A DNA stretch of 64,000 nucleotides from Bifidobacterium mizhiense (GCF_020884755.1 NZ_BPWE01000006.1:57192-121191), one strand, 5' to 3'. Counted from the first letter of the stretch, positions 19,201-27,748 are shown. Numbers and translations: made by a program. Notes: generated by a model not told the origin, from the sequence alone.

Positions 19201-19861
19201 CTACCAGCAGGTCAGCGCCGGATACTATCATTCGCTGGCCGTGGGCAGCGACGGCAACGCCTGGGCATGGGGAAACAACCAGTATGGCCAGCTCGGCGAC
19301 GGGACAAGCAGCGGCAGCTATGCGAATTCGTCTGTTCCTGTGCGCGTGCGCGACCCAAGCAGCCCCACCGACACGAGCAAAGGACTGCAAGCCGCACAGG
19401 TCAGCGGCGGAGGCTCTCATTCGCTGGCCGTGGGCAGCGACGGGAACGCCTGGGCATGGGGATTAAACAACTTTGGCCAGCTCGGCGACGGCAGCACAGA
19501 CACCAAGTCGGCTCCTGTGCCGGTGTCGTTCAACCTGGCTCTGGCGATCACCGGCGTCAGGTTCGACCAGACCCCCGCATCAGGCCTGACGCGCGGCGAC
19601 GGCAATAGCGTCACCGTGACCACGCCCGCACATTTGCCGGGCACGGTCACGGTCAGCGTGGACTACACGCTGGGCGGCGCACCCCAAACGCCGGACACAT
19701 CCTTGAGGTACACGTACCTGCCAGCAGGCGTGCTCCCCAAGGCAGGCAGGGAAGGCATCCTGCTCGCCCTGGCCACCGGCATGACCGGCATGGGCGGGGT
19801 CCTGGCCTCACGCCGCCACCGGCAGGAAACACGCCAACTGGTTCACGCTTCGCACGAGTAA
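16246..19861 (+). CDS. Secreted RCC1/InlB-repeat surface protein, phase-variable and out of frame as read
   Basis: A large surface protein split by a homopolymer. ATG 16246 (after AAGGGG) starts a classic signal peptide (MHLVSRLRRILAMAV to a GVASAQA cleavage region). The frame then meets 12 G (16357-16368) and stops at TGA soon after. One G fewer joins it to a frame open to 19861, giving about 1,200 residues. That frame encodes a Thr/Pro/Ser-rich linker, an InlB B-type (Listeria-Bacteroides) repeat with FDPANGSKI and DDFLFDGWTLDG, degenerate RCC1-like blades, a second InlB repeat (FDTGGGSPKP, EGFLFDGWFTGE), seven close RCC1 repeats (SLALGSDGNVYAWG...GQLGDGT), a beta domain, and a C-terminal LPKAG, hydrophobic helix and Arg/His-rich tail, that is, a sortase sorting signal. 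It is likely an adhesin or host-glycan interaction protein. A homopolymer sequencing error is the main alternative to phase variation. Confidence 0.85.
16357..16368 (+). repeat. Poly-G tract, 12 G, candidate phase-variation switch
   Basis: Twelve consecutive G lie between the signal peptide and the mature part of the RCC1/InlB protein. With 12 G the frame ends at TGA about 8 codons later; with 13 G it meets TAG; with 11 G (or 14) it reads through to the sorting signal. Slipped-strand mispairing in such tracts is a known ON/OFF mechanism for surface proteins. Confidence 0.85.
18290..19500 (+). repeat. Seven tandem RCC1 repeats, nearly identical at DNA level
   Basis: The phrase encoding GSDGN(V/A)(Y/W)AWG recurs seven times. 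The central units start at 18515, 18701, 18884 and 19067, giving a period of 183-186 bp (61-62 residues). Long stretches encoding TPDRKTYPDLPADFTY are almost invariant in nucleotides, so the array arose by recent duplication or is kept uniform by recombination. Each unit contributes one blade of an RCC1 propeller; seven is the number in canonical RCC1. Confidence 0.9.
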
Positions 19862-20376
19862 GAGCGGCCGGGCGGCGTATCAATCCCCCCGCCCCCGGCC
19901 CATCAAGGGGAGCGGGGAGGAAACGTGTCACGTAAGGCTCAACCCCAAGAGAGCCCGACACTTCCCTCCCGCGCCCCCACCACACTTCTGCAGGCGGAAG
20001 CCGAGGACAGGCATGCACGCCCCCGCCTCTGCCTGGGAGAGGAGGAAACACGGCCAAGCCGGCCACGGGTATACAACCCCAGCCAGCCTGGCCTCTGTTT
20101 ACTCATTCCGTCAACCATAAGTTCCGCCGACACTGGATCAGGCTGTCATAGTCATTGCGCGATGATAAGGTTGTATCAACTGTACAAAGACGCAGAAACG
20201 GATGACATGCACCGTCTGTTGGGGAGACAGTCGGCAGAGTTCTTGGGAGGCTCTGTAAATGGCGTTATCGAATATTCCCCACTGTACTTCGCACGAGTAA
20301 GGCCGGGTTCCCATCACTGCAATCCGGCGAACTGGCGGCTGTGCCCATCCCAACCGAGCACGGTCGCCATCTACTT
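19862..20376. other. Gene-free region between convergent genes, with a short duplicated segment
   Basis: No convincing gene. The last bases of the surface protein gene (cttcgcacgagtaag followed by gccggg) recur at about 20288-20307 (cttcgcacgagtaaggccgg). This suggests that the region holds the remains of a second, deleted copy of the 3' end of a similar gene. The open frames here lack ribosome sites and family features. Confidence 0.5.
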
Positions 20377-22014
20377 CTAAACGGCGGAAAGGTACCCGTC
20401 GTAGCGCTCGGGCTTGTCCGAAAACTCCAGGCCAGCCGGCTGATACCAGGAATATCGGCGGGTGCCGCCGTCGTCAGTCCAGATCTCAGGGCAGTCGTTG
20501 ACCAGCCAGTCCGAGGGAATGGCATGCGCGCCGCCAGTCGAGGCCAGGGCCAAGGCCTGCCTGAGCTGGTCCTCCTGGTCGGCGGTCAGGCTGCCGGGGC
20601 GGGCCGAGAAGAAGAGCGGGGTGCCGGTCCGTGCCAAGAGATCCATCCACTGACGGTTGAGCTCCCAGTCGATTGAGTCGGATATGCCCACGCAGTCGGC
20701 GTCGGTGGCGTAGAAGCTTCCGTGCTGGGGCATGCGGAAGGCCAGGGTGTTGACCCCGATCTGTCTGGTCCGCTCCCACTGCAGGCCGCTGGTGTCGTCG
20801 CCGGTCCGGTTGATCTGCATGAAGCCGACGCCCAGGTGGCCTACCACATTGCACCCCTGGACCAGCATCCCGGCCTTGGTAGCCTGCTCGAATATGGCAC
20901 GGTAGAGCTGCTTGACCACCTGGGCGCTGGTCAGGCTCCGGTCGTAGAAGTGCCAGCCGTCCGGGCTGGGCCAGGGGTTCATCTGGAATCCCCACCTGCC
21001 CAGCAGGTCGAAGGTGCTGAAATCATGCTTGACCAGCTGGTAGCCCCACTCCCCCAGCTGGGCGATGTCCTGGCGGATGTAGTCCAGGGCCTGCGGGTTC
21101 GAGGGGTCCAGGCATCCGTTGTGCGGGAGCCTGAACTGGTCGGTAATGGCCTCGTCCTCGTTGAGGAGCGGGCGGTACCAGATGCCAGGCTTGATGCCCA
21201 TGGCCTTAATCTGGTCGGCCAGGGCGCCCATGTCGCCGAACTTCTCGTTGCCACGCCGCCAGGGGCCGCCGTTGTAGTCCTCAAGCCGGTGGTGGTCCTG
21301 CCAGCCGTCGTCCACGACCATGGTGGGGCGGTGGGCGTTGCCCTGGGTCAGGTCGGCCAGATACTCGGCATCGGCAAGAATCCGGTAACGGCTGGAGTCC
21401 CCGTAGGCGTAGTACCAGTTGTTGCTCCCGTAGACCGGCTCAGGGGGCATAAGGCCCTTGCGGCTGATCCGGGAGCAGAAGTCGCTGGCCACAGCAAAGA
21501 CCGGGCCGCCAGACCGCTCCTGGAGCGGATATTGCAGGCAGATGATGGTAGCGGCTTCAAGCTGCCGACCGTCCAGCACCAGGCCACTGCCGCCGTTGCG
21601 CAGGTCCATGAAGAGGGTGATGCCGGCCGTATCGACCTGCCAGAAGCAGAAGGCGTTGGCACCGGTGGCCACCCCGTACCCCTCGGCCTGCTCCTGACCA
21701 GCCGCCAGGAAGTACCAGGGCATGAACCGGTTGGCGCGCATGGTCTGGAAACCCATTCGCCCGTAGCCACGCTCCCAGGCATCGCCCAGGTAGAGGTCGT
21801 CGGCAGGCATGGGCCTGGTCCAGCGCAGGGCCAGGGAGCGGATGGGGGTGGAGCCGGCGGTCAGGCTGACCGTCAGAGCGGATTCGCCCTTGAGGCTGAT
21901 CCTCGCATCGGGGGCTGTACGGAAGGACCTGCCTGCGGGCGCGGTCTCCCTGTCGGCATCGGTGGTCAGCGTAATCCAGTCCGGCTCTCCCAGGCTAAGG
22001 CTGGTTGGGTTCAT
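20377..22014 (-). CDS. GH36-like alpha-galactosidase-family glycoside hydrolase
   Basis: 545 residues with a beta-sandwich-like N-terminus and a TIM barrel. Barrel landmarks are MVVDDGWQDHH near 240, MGIKPGIWYRPL near 275, LVKHDFSTFD near 330 (probable nucleophile Asp) and INRTGDDTSGLQW (candidate acid/base). This differs from the KWDxN / WNSDMTD pattern of the upstream enzyme, so it is a distant subgroup and could act on another alpha-galactoside or alpha-linked sugar. ATG 22014 is preceded by GAAGGAG. It is the last gene of the minus-strand alpha-galactoside operon, 45 nt after the canonical GH36 gene. Substrate is inferred from context. Confidence 0.78.
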   Translation of the reverse strand: MNPTSLSLGEPDWITLTTDADRETAPAGRSFRTAPDARISLKGESALTVSLTAGSTPIRSLALRWTRPMPADDLYLGDAWERGYGRMGFQTMRANRFMPWYFLAAGQEQAEGYGVATGANAFCFWQVDTAGITLFMDLRNGGSGLVLDGRQLEAATIICLQYPLQERSGGPVFAVASDFCSRISRKGLMPPEPVYGSNNWYYAYGDSSRYRILADAEYLADLTQGNAHRPTMVVDDGWQDHHRLEDYNGGPWRRGNEKFGDMGALADQIKAMGIKPGIWYRPLLNEDEAITDQFRLPHNGCLDPSNPQALDYIRQDIAQLGEWGYQLVKHDFSTFDLLGRWGFQMNPWPSPDGWHFYDRSLTSAQVVKQLYRAIFEQATKAGMLVQGCNVVGHLGVGFMQINRTGDDTSGLQWERTRQIGVNTLAFRMPQHGSFYATDADCVGISDSIDWELNRQWMDLLARTGTPLFFSARPGSLTADQEDQLRQALALASTGGAHAIPSDWLVNDCPEIWTDDGGTRRYSWYQPAGLEFSDKPERYDGYLSAV

Positions 22015-22059
22015 GATTCAGTGCTCCTTCATCCCTGTGGTGTGGCAGATGGCGGCGGG

Positions 22060-24180
22060 TCAGACCCGGACCAGGTCGATCAGGCGGATGGTCTCGGGCT
22101 GGCAGCGGGGTATGCGGATGCCCACGCGCTCCAGATAGGTGCCTGTGACCTCGGCGGTGCCCAGTGGACCCGTCGGATCCAAATGCTCCAGCGAAGCCCT
22201 GGGCTTGGCGGGGCCGGTCCAGGCCAGCCGGTACCGGGCCTTGGGGTCCAGGCCGGGAATACGTAGATAAACACCACGGTTATGCAGGGATTCGTCCAAC
22301 TGGACGTGGGCCAGGATGGCACGGCTGCGGTCGGGGGCCACTACGCCATGAGCCAGGACCGAAGGGTCGGCCAGGTCCAGGCGGACCACACGGCCGGAGT
22401 GGAGGAAGCCCCGGTTGGCCTTGTACCAGGTGATCCACTCCTTAAGCCGCTCCAGATCCTCCTCGCTGGCCTGACGGATGTCCCACTCGATGCCCATGGA
22501 CCCGAAGACAGCCGTGGCCGCCCGGAAATCCAGGCTGTAGGTTCTGCCGGTCTGCTGGGATGAGGGCTGGGAAATGTGGGCGCCGATGTACTCAGGGGCC
22601 ACGGTCTGCTCGGTCCAGCGCTGGATCAGCTGCCTGCTCAGGGCATCGGTCATGTCGGAGTTCCAGAAACGGCGGATCTTCTCGATCACACCCAGGTCGA
22701 TGCGGCCGCCGCCCGAGGCGCAGGACTCCCATTCCACCTTGGGGAAGCGAGCGCGGAGGGTGTCCAGCAGGCGGTAGTAGGCCAGGGTCTGCTCGTGGAT
22801 GGCCGGCGCGCCACCATGGGCCTGGGAGCCGGCCTCAAGAAGGTCGCGGTTGTGGTCCCACTTGACGTAGTCGATTTGGCAGGACTCCAGGACTCGGGTC
22901 ATGGCCTCCAGCACATGGTTGAAGGCCTGGGGGTTGGTCAGGTCCAGGACCAGCTGGTTGCGCTGCAGCTCCGGGTTTCTGGAGGATGCCCTCATGACCC
23001 ACTCAGGATGGTCGCGGAAGGCATCCGAATCCGGATTGATCATCTCCGGCTCGAACCAGAGGCCGAACTGCATCCCCAGTTTGTGGACATAATCAACTAA
23101 AGGCTCCAGACCCTGGGGCCAGACCGCCGGGTCCACCCACCAGTCGCCCAGACCGGCCGTGTCGTCCCGGCGCAGGTGGAACCAGCCGTCATCCAGAACG
23201 AGCCGCTCCACCCCGATGCGTGCGGCCCGGTCGGCCAGGTCGCGCAGGGTATTGAAGTCGTGGTTGAAGGTGATGGCCTCCCAGACGTTCAGGATGACCG
23301 GCTGCTCGCGCGGATGCTCGGGCAGGGTGCGCTCCCAGGCGTGCAGGCTGTTCATGATCGGATCCATGCCATGGTCGGAGGCCGTGACCACGATCCAGGG
23401 CGTGCTGTACTCCTGGCCCTGGTCCAGGACCACCTCGCCGGGCAACAGGAGCTCGCCAGCGCTGACACCGGCCGGGGTGGCGCTGTTCCGATCCACCCGG
23501 AGCACGGTGTTCCCGCTCCATGCCGGCTGGACGCAGAGCACCCTGCCGCGATGGAAGTCGAAGCCGGGGGTGCCCACCATGACCACGGCCCCCTCGAAGC
23601 CGGTGCGGCCCCAGCGGAACTCGCGCACCCAGGCCCCGTCGGCCAGGTCGTGGCGCTGGGGGCTGCGCTCACGCTCGTGCCGGCCGGCGAAGTCCAGAAT
23701 CTGGGTCTGCTGGTCGTCCAGGGGCAGGCGGACCTCCAGACCCTCCAGCAGGAAGGGGTCGGCGCCCAGGTTGCGCAGGGTGTGGCGAATCCTCAGGGAA
23801 CCGCCGGCCATGGCCTCCACCCTGGTCTCCAACCCAAGCTGGGCATCCTCGTCACGGGCCTTGATGGTCAGCGAGTCGGCGGTCTGCTCGGGCTGGCTCT
23901 CGACCAGGAATCGAGGCGACCAGGAGCGCCCGGCCTGGATGCCCTCGGGGCCTTGGGCGATCCGATGCCCGGTCAGGCCCGGATGCAGGTAGGTGTTCTG
24001 TGCATGCTCCAGCAGCAGGGGCGAATGGGTCGAGGTCCAGGCGGGAGTCTGTTCCAAGCCATTCAGGTCAGGACCCGCATAGAGCCCCCTGATGTCAGGA
24101 ATATCGGCACCCGGCGTAATGGGCCCCAGGGCCATATAGGTGAATGGCTGATCAGAATGGACCGGCTGTGGAAAGAGCAT
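22060..24180 (-). CDS. Alpha-galactosidase, GH36
   Basis: 706 residues, the usual length of bacterial GH36 alpha-galactosidases that release galactose from melibiose, raffinose and stachyose. The nucleophile is Asp442 in YVKWDHNR and the acid/base is Asp509 in WNSDMTD; ERLVLDDGWFHLRRDD and the SCASGGGRIDLG motif support the family. No signal peptide is seen, so it is cytosolic and matches uptake of intact oligosaccharides by the neighbouring ABC system. ATG 24180 follows AAAGGA; an upstream in-frame start adds 14 residues with no better ribosome site. Confidence 0.95.
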   Translation of the reverse strand: MLFPQPVHSDQPFTYMALGPITPGADIPDIRGLYAGPDLNGLEQTPAWTSTHSPLLLEHAQNTYLHPGLTGHRIAQGPEGIQAGRSWSPRFLVESQPEQTADSLTIKARDEDAQLGLETRVEAMAGGSLRIRHTLRNLGADPFLLEGLEVRLPLDDQQTQILDFAGRHERERSPQRHDLADGAWVREFRWGRTGFEGAVVMVGTPGFDFHRGRVLCVQPAWSGNTVLRVDRNSATPAGVSAGELLLPGEVVLDQGQEYSTPWIVVTASDHGMDPIMNSLHAWERTLPEHPREQPVILNVWEAITFNHDFNTLRDLADRAARIGVERLVLDDGWFHLRRDDTAGLGDWWVDPAVWPQGLEPLVDYVHKLGMQFGLWFEPEMINPDSDAFRDHPEWVMRASSRNPELQRNQLVLDLTNPQAFNHVLEAMTRVLESCQIDYVKWDHNRDLLEAGSQAHGGAPAIHEQTLAYYRLLDTLRARFPKVEWESCASGGGRIDLGVIEKIRRFWNSDMTDALSRQLIQRWTEQTVAPEYIGAHISQPSSQQTGRTYSLDFRAATAVFGSMGIEWDIRQASEEDLERLKEWITWYKANRGFLHSGRVVRLDLADPSVLAHGVVAPDRSRAILAHVQLDESLHNRGVYLRIPGLDPKARYRLAWTGPAKPRASLEHLDPTGPLGTAEVTGTYLERVGIRIPRCQPETIRLIDLVRV

Positions 24181-24202
24181 GAAAAATCCTTTAGTAACTA
24201 CG

Positions 24203-24214
24203 GCACAAATGTGC
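24203..24214. promoter_or_regulatory. Short palindrome upstream of the GH36 gene
   Basis: The palindrome gcaca-aa-tgtgc lies about 25 nt before the alpha-galactosidase start, between weak -35 (TTGTTT) and -10 (TAGTTA) look-alikes on the minus strand. It could be an operator or a weak hairpin. Confidence 0.3.
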
Positions 24215-24241
24215 AAAAACAACGATGGTTGATGAACCAGT

Positions 24242-24273
24242 GAGCCGCCCAGCCCACTGCAGTTGGGCGGCTC
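24242..24273 (-). terminator. Intra-operon hairpin between the ABC permease and the alpha-galactosidase
   Basis: The inverted repeat gagccgcccag / ttgggcggctc (11 bp, one G-T pair) lies 13 nt after the permease stop. With no T run it probably reduces or processes, rather than ends, the transcript, separating transporter and enzyme levels. Confidence 0.6.
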
Positions 24274-24285
24274 CTGATCGATAGA

Positions 24286-25146
24286 CTACTTGACTGCTCC
24301 GGCCACCATCCCTGCAATGAAGTACTTTTGCAGGAACATGTAGGCGACCACCATGGGGGCTGCCGCAATCAGGGATGCCGCTGCAGCGACGCCCAGATTG
24401 TTGGTATTGGCCGAGAAGAAGGAGGCCACGCGAGGGGCGATGGTCTGGGCCGAGGGGTCGGTCAGGATGTAGCTGGACAGGGCGTAGTCGTTCCATACTG
24501 TCGAGCCAGTCATGATGACCACGGTCGCCGTCACCGGCTTGAGCATGGGCAGGACCAGGCGCATGAAGACCTGGAGCTTGTTGGCTCCGTCCAGCTCGCC
24601 GGCCTCGTCAATCGCCGGAGGTATGGCCTTGATGAAGGCCGTGTAGAGGAAGACCGACAGAGGCAGGTTGGTGGCCGTCAGCACCGCGATGATGCCCCAG
24701 TAGTTGTTCACCCCGCCGATCTTCACCAGGAAGGAGTAGAGGGGGACCAGAATGCTCAGGGGCGGAATCATCATCATGGAGAGGATGAAGGCCGAGACCA
24801 GCTTGTTGAACCGGGTCAGGCGACGAGCCAGGGGGTAGGCCGCAGCCGCTCCCAGGACGCAGACCAGAGCCGTCGTCCCCACGGTCACCACCACGCTGTT
24901 GAGCACGGATTTGAGGATGCCGCCCTCATTGACGGCCTCGGTCCAGTTGGACCATGCCATGTCGTGGGTGCGCATGCTCAGAGCCGAGCTCAGATCATCC
25001 GAGGGCTTGAGCGAGGTGGTGATCGCCAGGTAGAAGGGCAGGAGCTGGCAGAGGCAGACGATGACCAGGAAGAGGTAGATGGCCCAACGCCCACGCTGGT
25101 ATGACCGCTCGGCAGGGGTCATCTCATTCTTGTTCTTGCTAGCCAT
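24286..25146 (-). CDS. ABC sugar transporter permease (MalG-like)
   Basis: 286 residues with six membrane helices and the EAA loop (EAGELDGANKLQVFMRLVLP) that docks the ATPase. It pairs with the MalF-like permease encoded 1 nt upstream and the binding protein before it. No ATPase gene is present in the locus, so a shared MsiK-type ATPase encoded elsewhere probably drives it, as in many actinobacterial CUT1 systems. ATG 25146 is preceded by GGGAGG. Confidence 0.93.
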   Translation of the reverse strand: MASKNKNEMTPAERSYQRGRWAIYLFLVIVCLCQLLPFYLAITTSLKPSDDLSSALSMRTHDMAWSNWTEAVNEGGILKSVLNSVVVTVGTTALVCVLGAAAAYPLARRLTRFNKLVSAFILSMMMIPPLSILVPLYSFLVKIGGVNNYWGIIAVLTATNLPLSVFLYTAFIKAIPPAIDEAGELDGANKLQVFMRLVLPMLKPVTATVVIMTGSTVWNDYALSSYILTDPSAQTIAPRVASFFSANTNNLGVAAAASLIAAAPMVVAYMFLQKYFIAGMVAGAVK

Positions 25147-25147
25147 G

Positions 25148-26134
25148 TCAGGCCTCCCAATCCAGCTTGGCCAGTCCCTTGTTGACCAGCCAGGTCACGA
25201 TGGCAATCAGGACGAAGAGGAAGACCCCGATGGCCGAGGCATACCCGGCCGCCTGGTTGTCGAAGTAGATCGTGCCGATATAGGTCGAGATGGAGTTGGT
25301 GGCATACCCGGGGCCGCCGCCTGTCAGCACCTTGACCATGTCGTAGAGCTTCAGTCCTCCGATCAGGTTCAGCACCACGCTGGTCGTGAAGGCGGGCGAC
25401 AGGAGCGGCAGGGTGATGTTCCAGAACTTCTTCCAGCCGGATGCCCCATCGACCTCGGCGGCCTCGACCACCTCCTGGTCCATGGTCTGCAGACCGGCCA
25501 GGTAGATGATCATGGAGACGCCGACGAACTGGATGGAATTCACCAGCACGATGATGCAGACCGAGAACCCCGCATTGTTGAACCAGGCCACCTTGTGCAG
25601 ACCCAGTGCCGTCATGACGGCGTTCAGAGCGCCCTGCTGGTACTGGAAGACGAAGTAGTACATGATGCCCATGATGACCGGGGCCACCAGGGCGGGCAGG
25701 TAGATGATGGCCCTGATCAGGGTGCGCCCCTTGATCTTGGCGTTCAGCAGCAGCGCCAGAGCCAAGCCCAGGATCTGCTGGAGCACTGTGCTGCCGATGC
25801 CGTAGATGAAGGTGTTGATGACCACCTGTTTGAAGTTGGTGTCAGTCAGCATCTGCTTGTAGTTGGCCAGCCCCACGAAGGACTTGGCGTCGTTGTACCC
25901 GTCCCAGTTGGTCAGGGAAAGCCCGATCCCCGACAGGAGCGGATAGATGATGAAGATCACCAGGAGGATGACGGCAGGAAGATAGAAGAGATTGATCGAG
26001 GCACCCCTGAAGCGGCGACGACGCGGGGAGGGACCCCTGCCGTGGCCAACGGATGCATTCCTGCCATCCCCATGTAACGGTGATTCGGATTGGGTGTCCT
26101 GCGAAGGAATCGCCCCTGAGCGACTATCTGTCAT
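25148..26134 (-). CDS. ABC sugar transporter permease (MalF-like)
   Basis: 328 residues. A charged cytosolic N-terminus of about 50 residues (RRRRFRGASIN) is followed by six membrane helices, with the EAA motif in VVEAAEVDGASGWKKFWNITLP. It is the first permease of the CUT1 importer next to the solute-binding lipoprotein. The ribosome site AGAGGAG precedes ATG 26134. The substrate is inferred as an alpha-galactoside from the two GH36-type enzymes in the operon. Confidence 0.93.
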   Translation of the reverse strand: MTDSRSGAIPSQDTQSESPLHGDGRNASVGHGRGPSPRRRRFRGASINLFYLPAVILLVIFIIYPLLSGIGLSLTNWDGYNDAKSFVGLANYKQMLTDTNFKQVVINTFIYGIGSTVLQQILGLALALLLNAKIKGRTLIRAIIYLPALVAPVIMGIMYYFVFQYQQGALNAVMTALGLHKVAWFNNAGFSVCIIVLVNSIQFVGVSMIIYLAGLQTMDQEVVEAAEVDGASGWKKFWNITLPLLSPAFTTSVVLNLIGGLKLYDMVKVLTGGGPGYATNSISTYIGTIYFDNQAAGYASAIGVFLFVLIAIVTWLVNKGLAKLDWEA

Positions 26135-26159
26135 GACTCGACTCCTCTTGGTCGACTAA

Positions 26160-27422
26160 TCAGGAAGACTTCTGGCCATACAGGCTGTTGAAGGAGGTCT
26201 TGACCTGATCCGCAGCGGCATGTGCAGTCAGCTGACCGGTCAGCAGACCGTCGGTGGACTTGGCCAAGGTGTTGTACATGCCGTTGGGCAGGTACTTGCG
26301 GTCGAAGAAGGGAACCAGCTTGGTCTTCTTCTCGTTCACCCAGTAGTTGTAGGTCGGCTCGAACTGCCCCAGTGCGGACTTGACGCCGGTCAGGGCCGAA
26401 TCGTTCATGCTCACGTCGACCAGCTTCTGCAGGTTTTCAGGCTCGGCCATGAAGTCGATGAACTTCAGCGCCGCATCCTTGTTTTTGCTGGTCTTGGAGA
26501 CGCCGAAGGTCAGGGTGTCCTCGCCCGTGGAGAAGTAGGGCTTGCCGACTTCGGCAGGAACCGGCATCATGCCCAGCTTGACGTTGGGGTTGTAGGACTG
26601 GATCAGCTGGGAGTTGCCGTTGGAGCGGAAGGAGAAGCCGGCCTTGTCCTGGGCCATCAGCCTGGAGATGTCATCCTGGGAGGCGGAGGTGTAATCCACA
26701 TTGAACCAGCCGTCCTTGGCCCACTTGGCCACCCTGGAGGTGTACTTCTCGTAGACTGCGGTGTCGAACTTGCCCTTGGAAAGATCCTTGAGCTGGCTTT
26801 CGTCGTACATGCCCGGAAGCATGTAGTCTGCAAGGTCCCCGTTGGGGCCCGCGTCCTTGTTGGAGGAGATGAGCGGAGTGTATCCGGCGGCCTTCAGCTT
26901 CGTGCAGGCCTGCTCAAAGGCGTCCCAGGTGTCGATGGACTTGGGGTCGATGCCGACCGCATCCAGGACCGTTTGGTTGTACATGATGCCCGACACCTGG
27001 ATGTCGGCGGGCAGGGCGTAGAACTTGCCGTCCTTGGTCTTGAAGACATCGTTGCCTATCGGCTTGAGCCGCTTGGCCCAGGGCCTGTTCTGCAGCGGCT
27101 CCAGGAAGTTGCCGTACCGGTCGCGCGACCATCCGTGGGTGTTCCAGATGTCCGGAGGGTTATGGCCCGCCAGGCGAACCTTGATGTCGTTCTCGTTGTT
27201 GTTGGTGCCCGGAACCATCTTGATGGTGATGTCCGGATTCTTTTCTTCGAACTTCTTGCCCAGGCCCTGAAGAGCCTTGAGCTGGGGGGTCCCCGTTGAC
27301 TGCATGGTCATGAATTCCACGGTTTTCTTGCCCCCGGAGGAGGAAGAGCCGCAGGCAGCCAATGAGGTTATTGCCATAGCGCAGCAGATGCCGACCGCCG
27401 CCACCGTCTTGATCCTATTCAT
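26160..27422 (-). CDS. Extracellular sugar-binding lipoprotein (CUT1 family)
   Basis: 420 residues with a lipoprotein signal peptide (lipobox LAAC, lipidated Cys24) followed by a Ser/Gly linker and a periplasmic-binding-protein type 1 fold (KNPDITIKMVPGTNNNENDI, GEDTLTFGVSKTSKNKDAALKF). ATG 27422 is chosen because GAAGGAG lies 6 nt upstream; a TTG three nt earlier is also in frame. It heads the alpha-galactoside operon and would capture oligosaccharides such as raffinose. Its promoter region contains a 10-bp element shared with the divergent lacI-type gene. Confidence 0.93.
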   Translation of the reverse strand: MNRIKTVAAVGICCAMAITSLAACGSSSSGGKKTVEFMTMQSTGTPQLKALQGLGKKFEEKNPDITIKMVPGTNNNENDIKVRLAGHNPPDIWNTHGWSRDRYGNFLEPLQNRPWAKRLKPIGNDVFKTKDGKFYALPADIQVSGIMYNQTVLDAVGIDPKSIDTWDAFEQACTKLKAAGYTPLISSNKDAGPNGDLADYMLPGMYDESQLKDLSKGKFDTAVYEKYTSRVAKWAKDGWFNVDYTSASQDDISRLMAQDKAGFSFRSNGNSQLIQSYNPNVKLGMMPVPAEVGKPYFSTGEDTLTFGVSKTSKNKDAALKFIDFMAEPENLQKLVDVSMNDSALTGVKSALGQFEPTYNYWVNEKKTKLVPFFDRKYLPNGMYNTLAKSTDGLLTGQLTAHAAADQVKTSFNSLYGQKSS

Positions 27423-27494
27423 CAACCACTCCTTCGTAGGTTGCTTCTTTGCCGAACACGTTCCAAGAAACCCGGAACTGACTTCGCGTCTCTA

Positions 27495-27522
27495 AATATA
27501 CACGAGTAGATTTATCTGTCAA
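27495..27522 (-). promoter_or_regulatory. Promoter of the alpha-galactoside operon with candidate operator
   Basis: On the minus strand TTGACA (27517-27522) and TATATT (27495-27500) are separated by 16 nt. The spacer holds aatctactcg (27503-27512), repeated in the divergent promoter, a likely binding half-site for the LacI-type regulator. Confidence 0.6.
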
Positions 27523-27662
27523 ATATCTGATGCTGATTGCTTGAACGATTGCTTTTGAGGAAAAACACACTCGTGACCGCCGGGTAATTGGTACTGTTTT
27601 CCTTGATTTTTCAGCTATAGCAAGGCTTGCGCATACAGGTCAATGATGGCCTTGAACTTGGT

Positions 27663-27690
27663 TTGACAGCGATATCAATTCGAGTAGATT
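27663..27690 (+). promoter_or_regulatory. Promoter of the lacI-type gene with candidate operator
   Basis: TTGACA (27663-27668) and TAGATT (27685-27690) are spaced by 16 nt. The element cgagtagatt (27681-27690) overlaps the -10 and is the same 10-mer as in the divergent promoter, suggesting autoregulation. The rest of the 326-bp intergenic region shows nothing else certain. Confidence 0.55.
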
Positions 27691-27748
27691 CCGTATTCCG
27701 GGTAGCATAAATTGAGACTGGTGAATAGGCAGATGGGAACGAGTTCTG

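Noticed and set aside
18287..19420. 377-residue minus-strand repeat protein
   Set aside because: It is the reverse frame of the RCC1 repeats; the repeats in it are a shadow of the plus-strand array.
18290..19500. CRISPR-like regular repeats
   Set aside because: Units are about 184 bp, coding and in frame; no short repeats with unique spacers anywhere in the window.
19925..20380. 151-residue plus-strand frame downstream of the surface protein
   Set aside because: No ribosome site, composition not protein-like, lies in a region that looks like debris.
20722..22266. 514-residue plus-strand frame over the GH36-like genes
   Set aside because: Antisense to two clear glycoside hydrolase genes, no ribosome site, no domain.
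24203..24214. Strong promoter for the GH36 gene
   Set aside because: Only weak -35/-10 similarity; kept as a low-confidence palindrome rather than a promoter.
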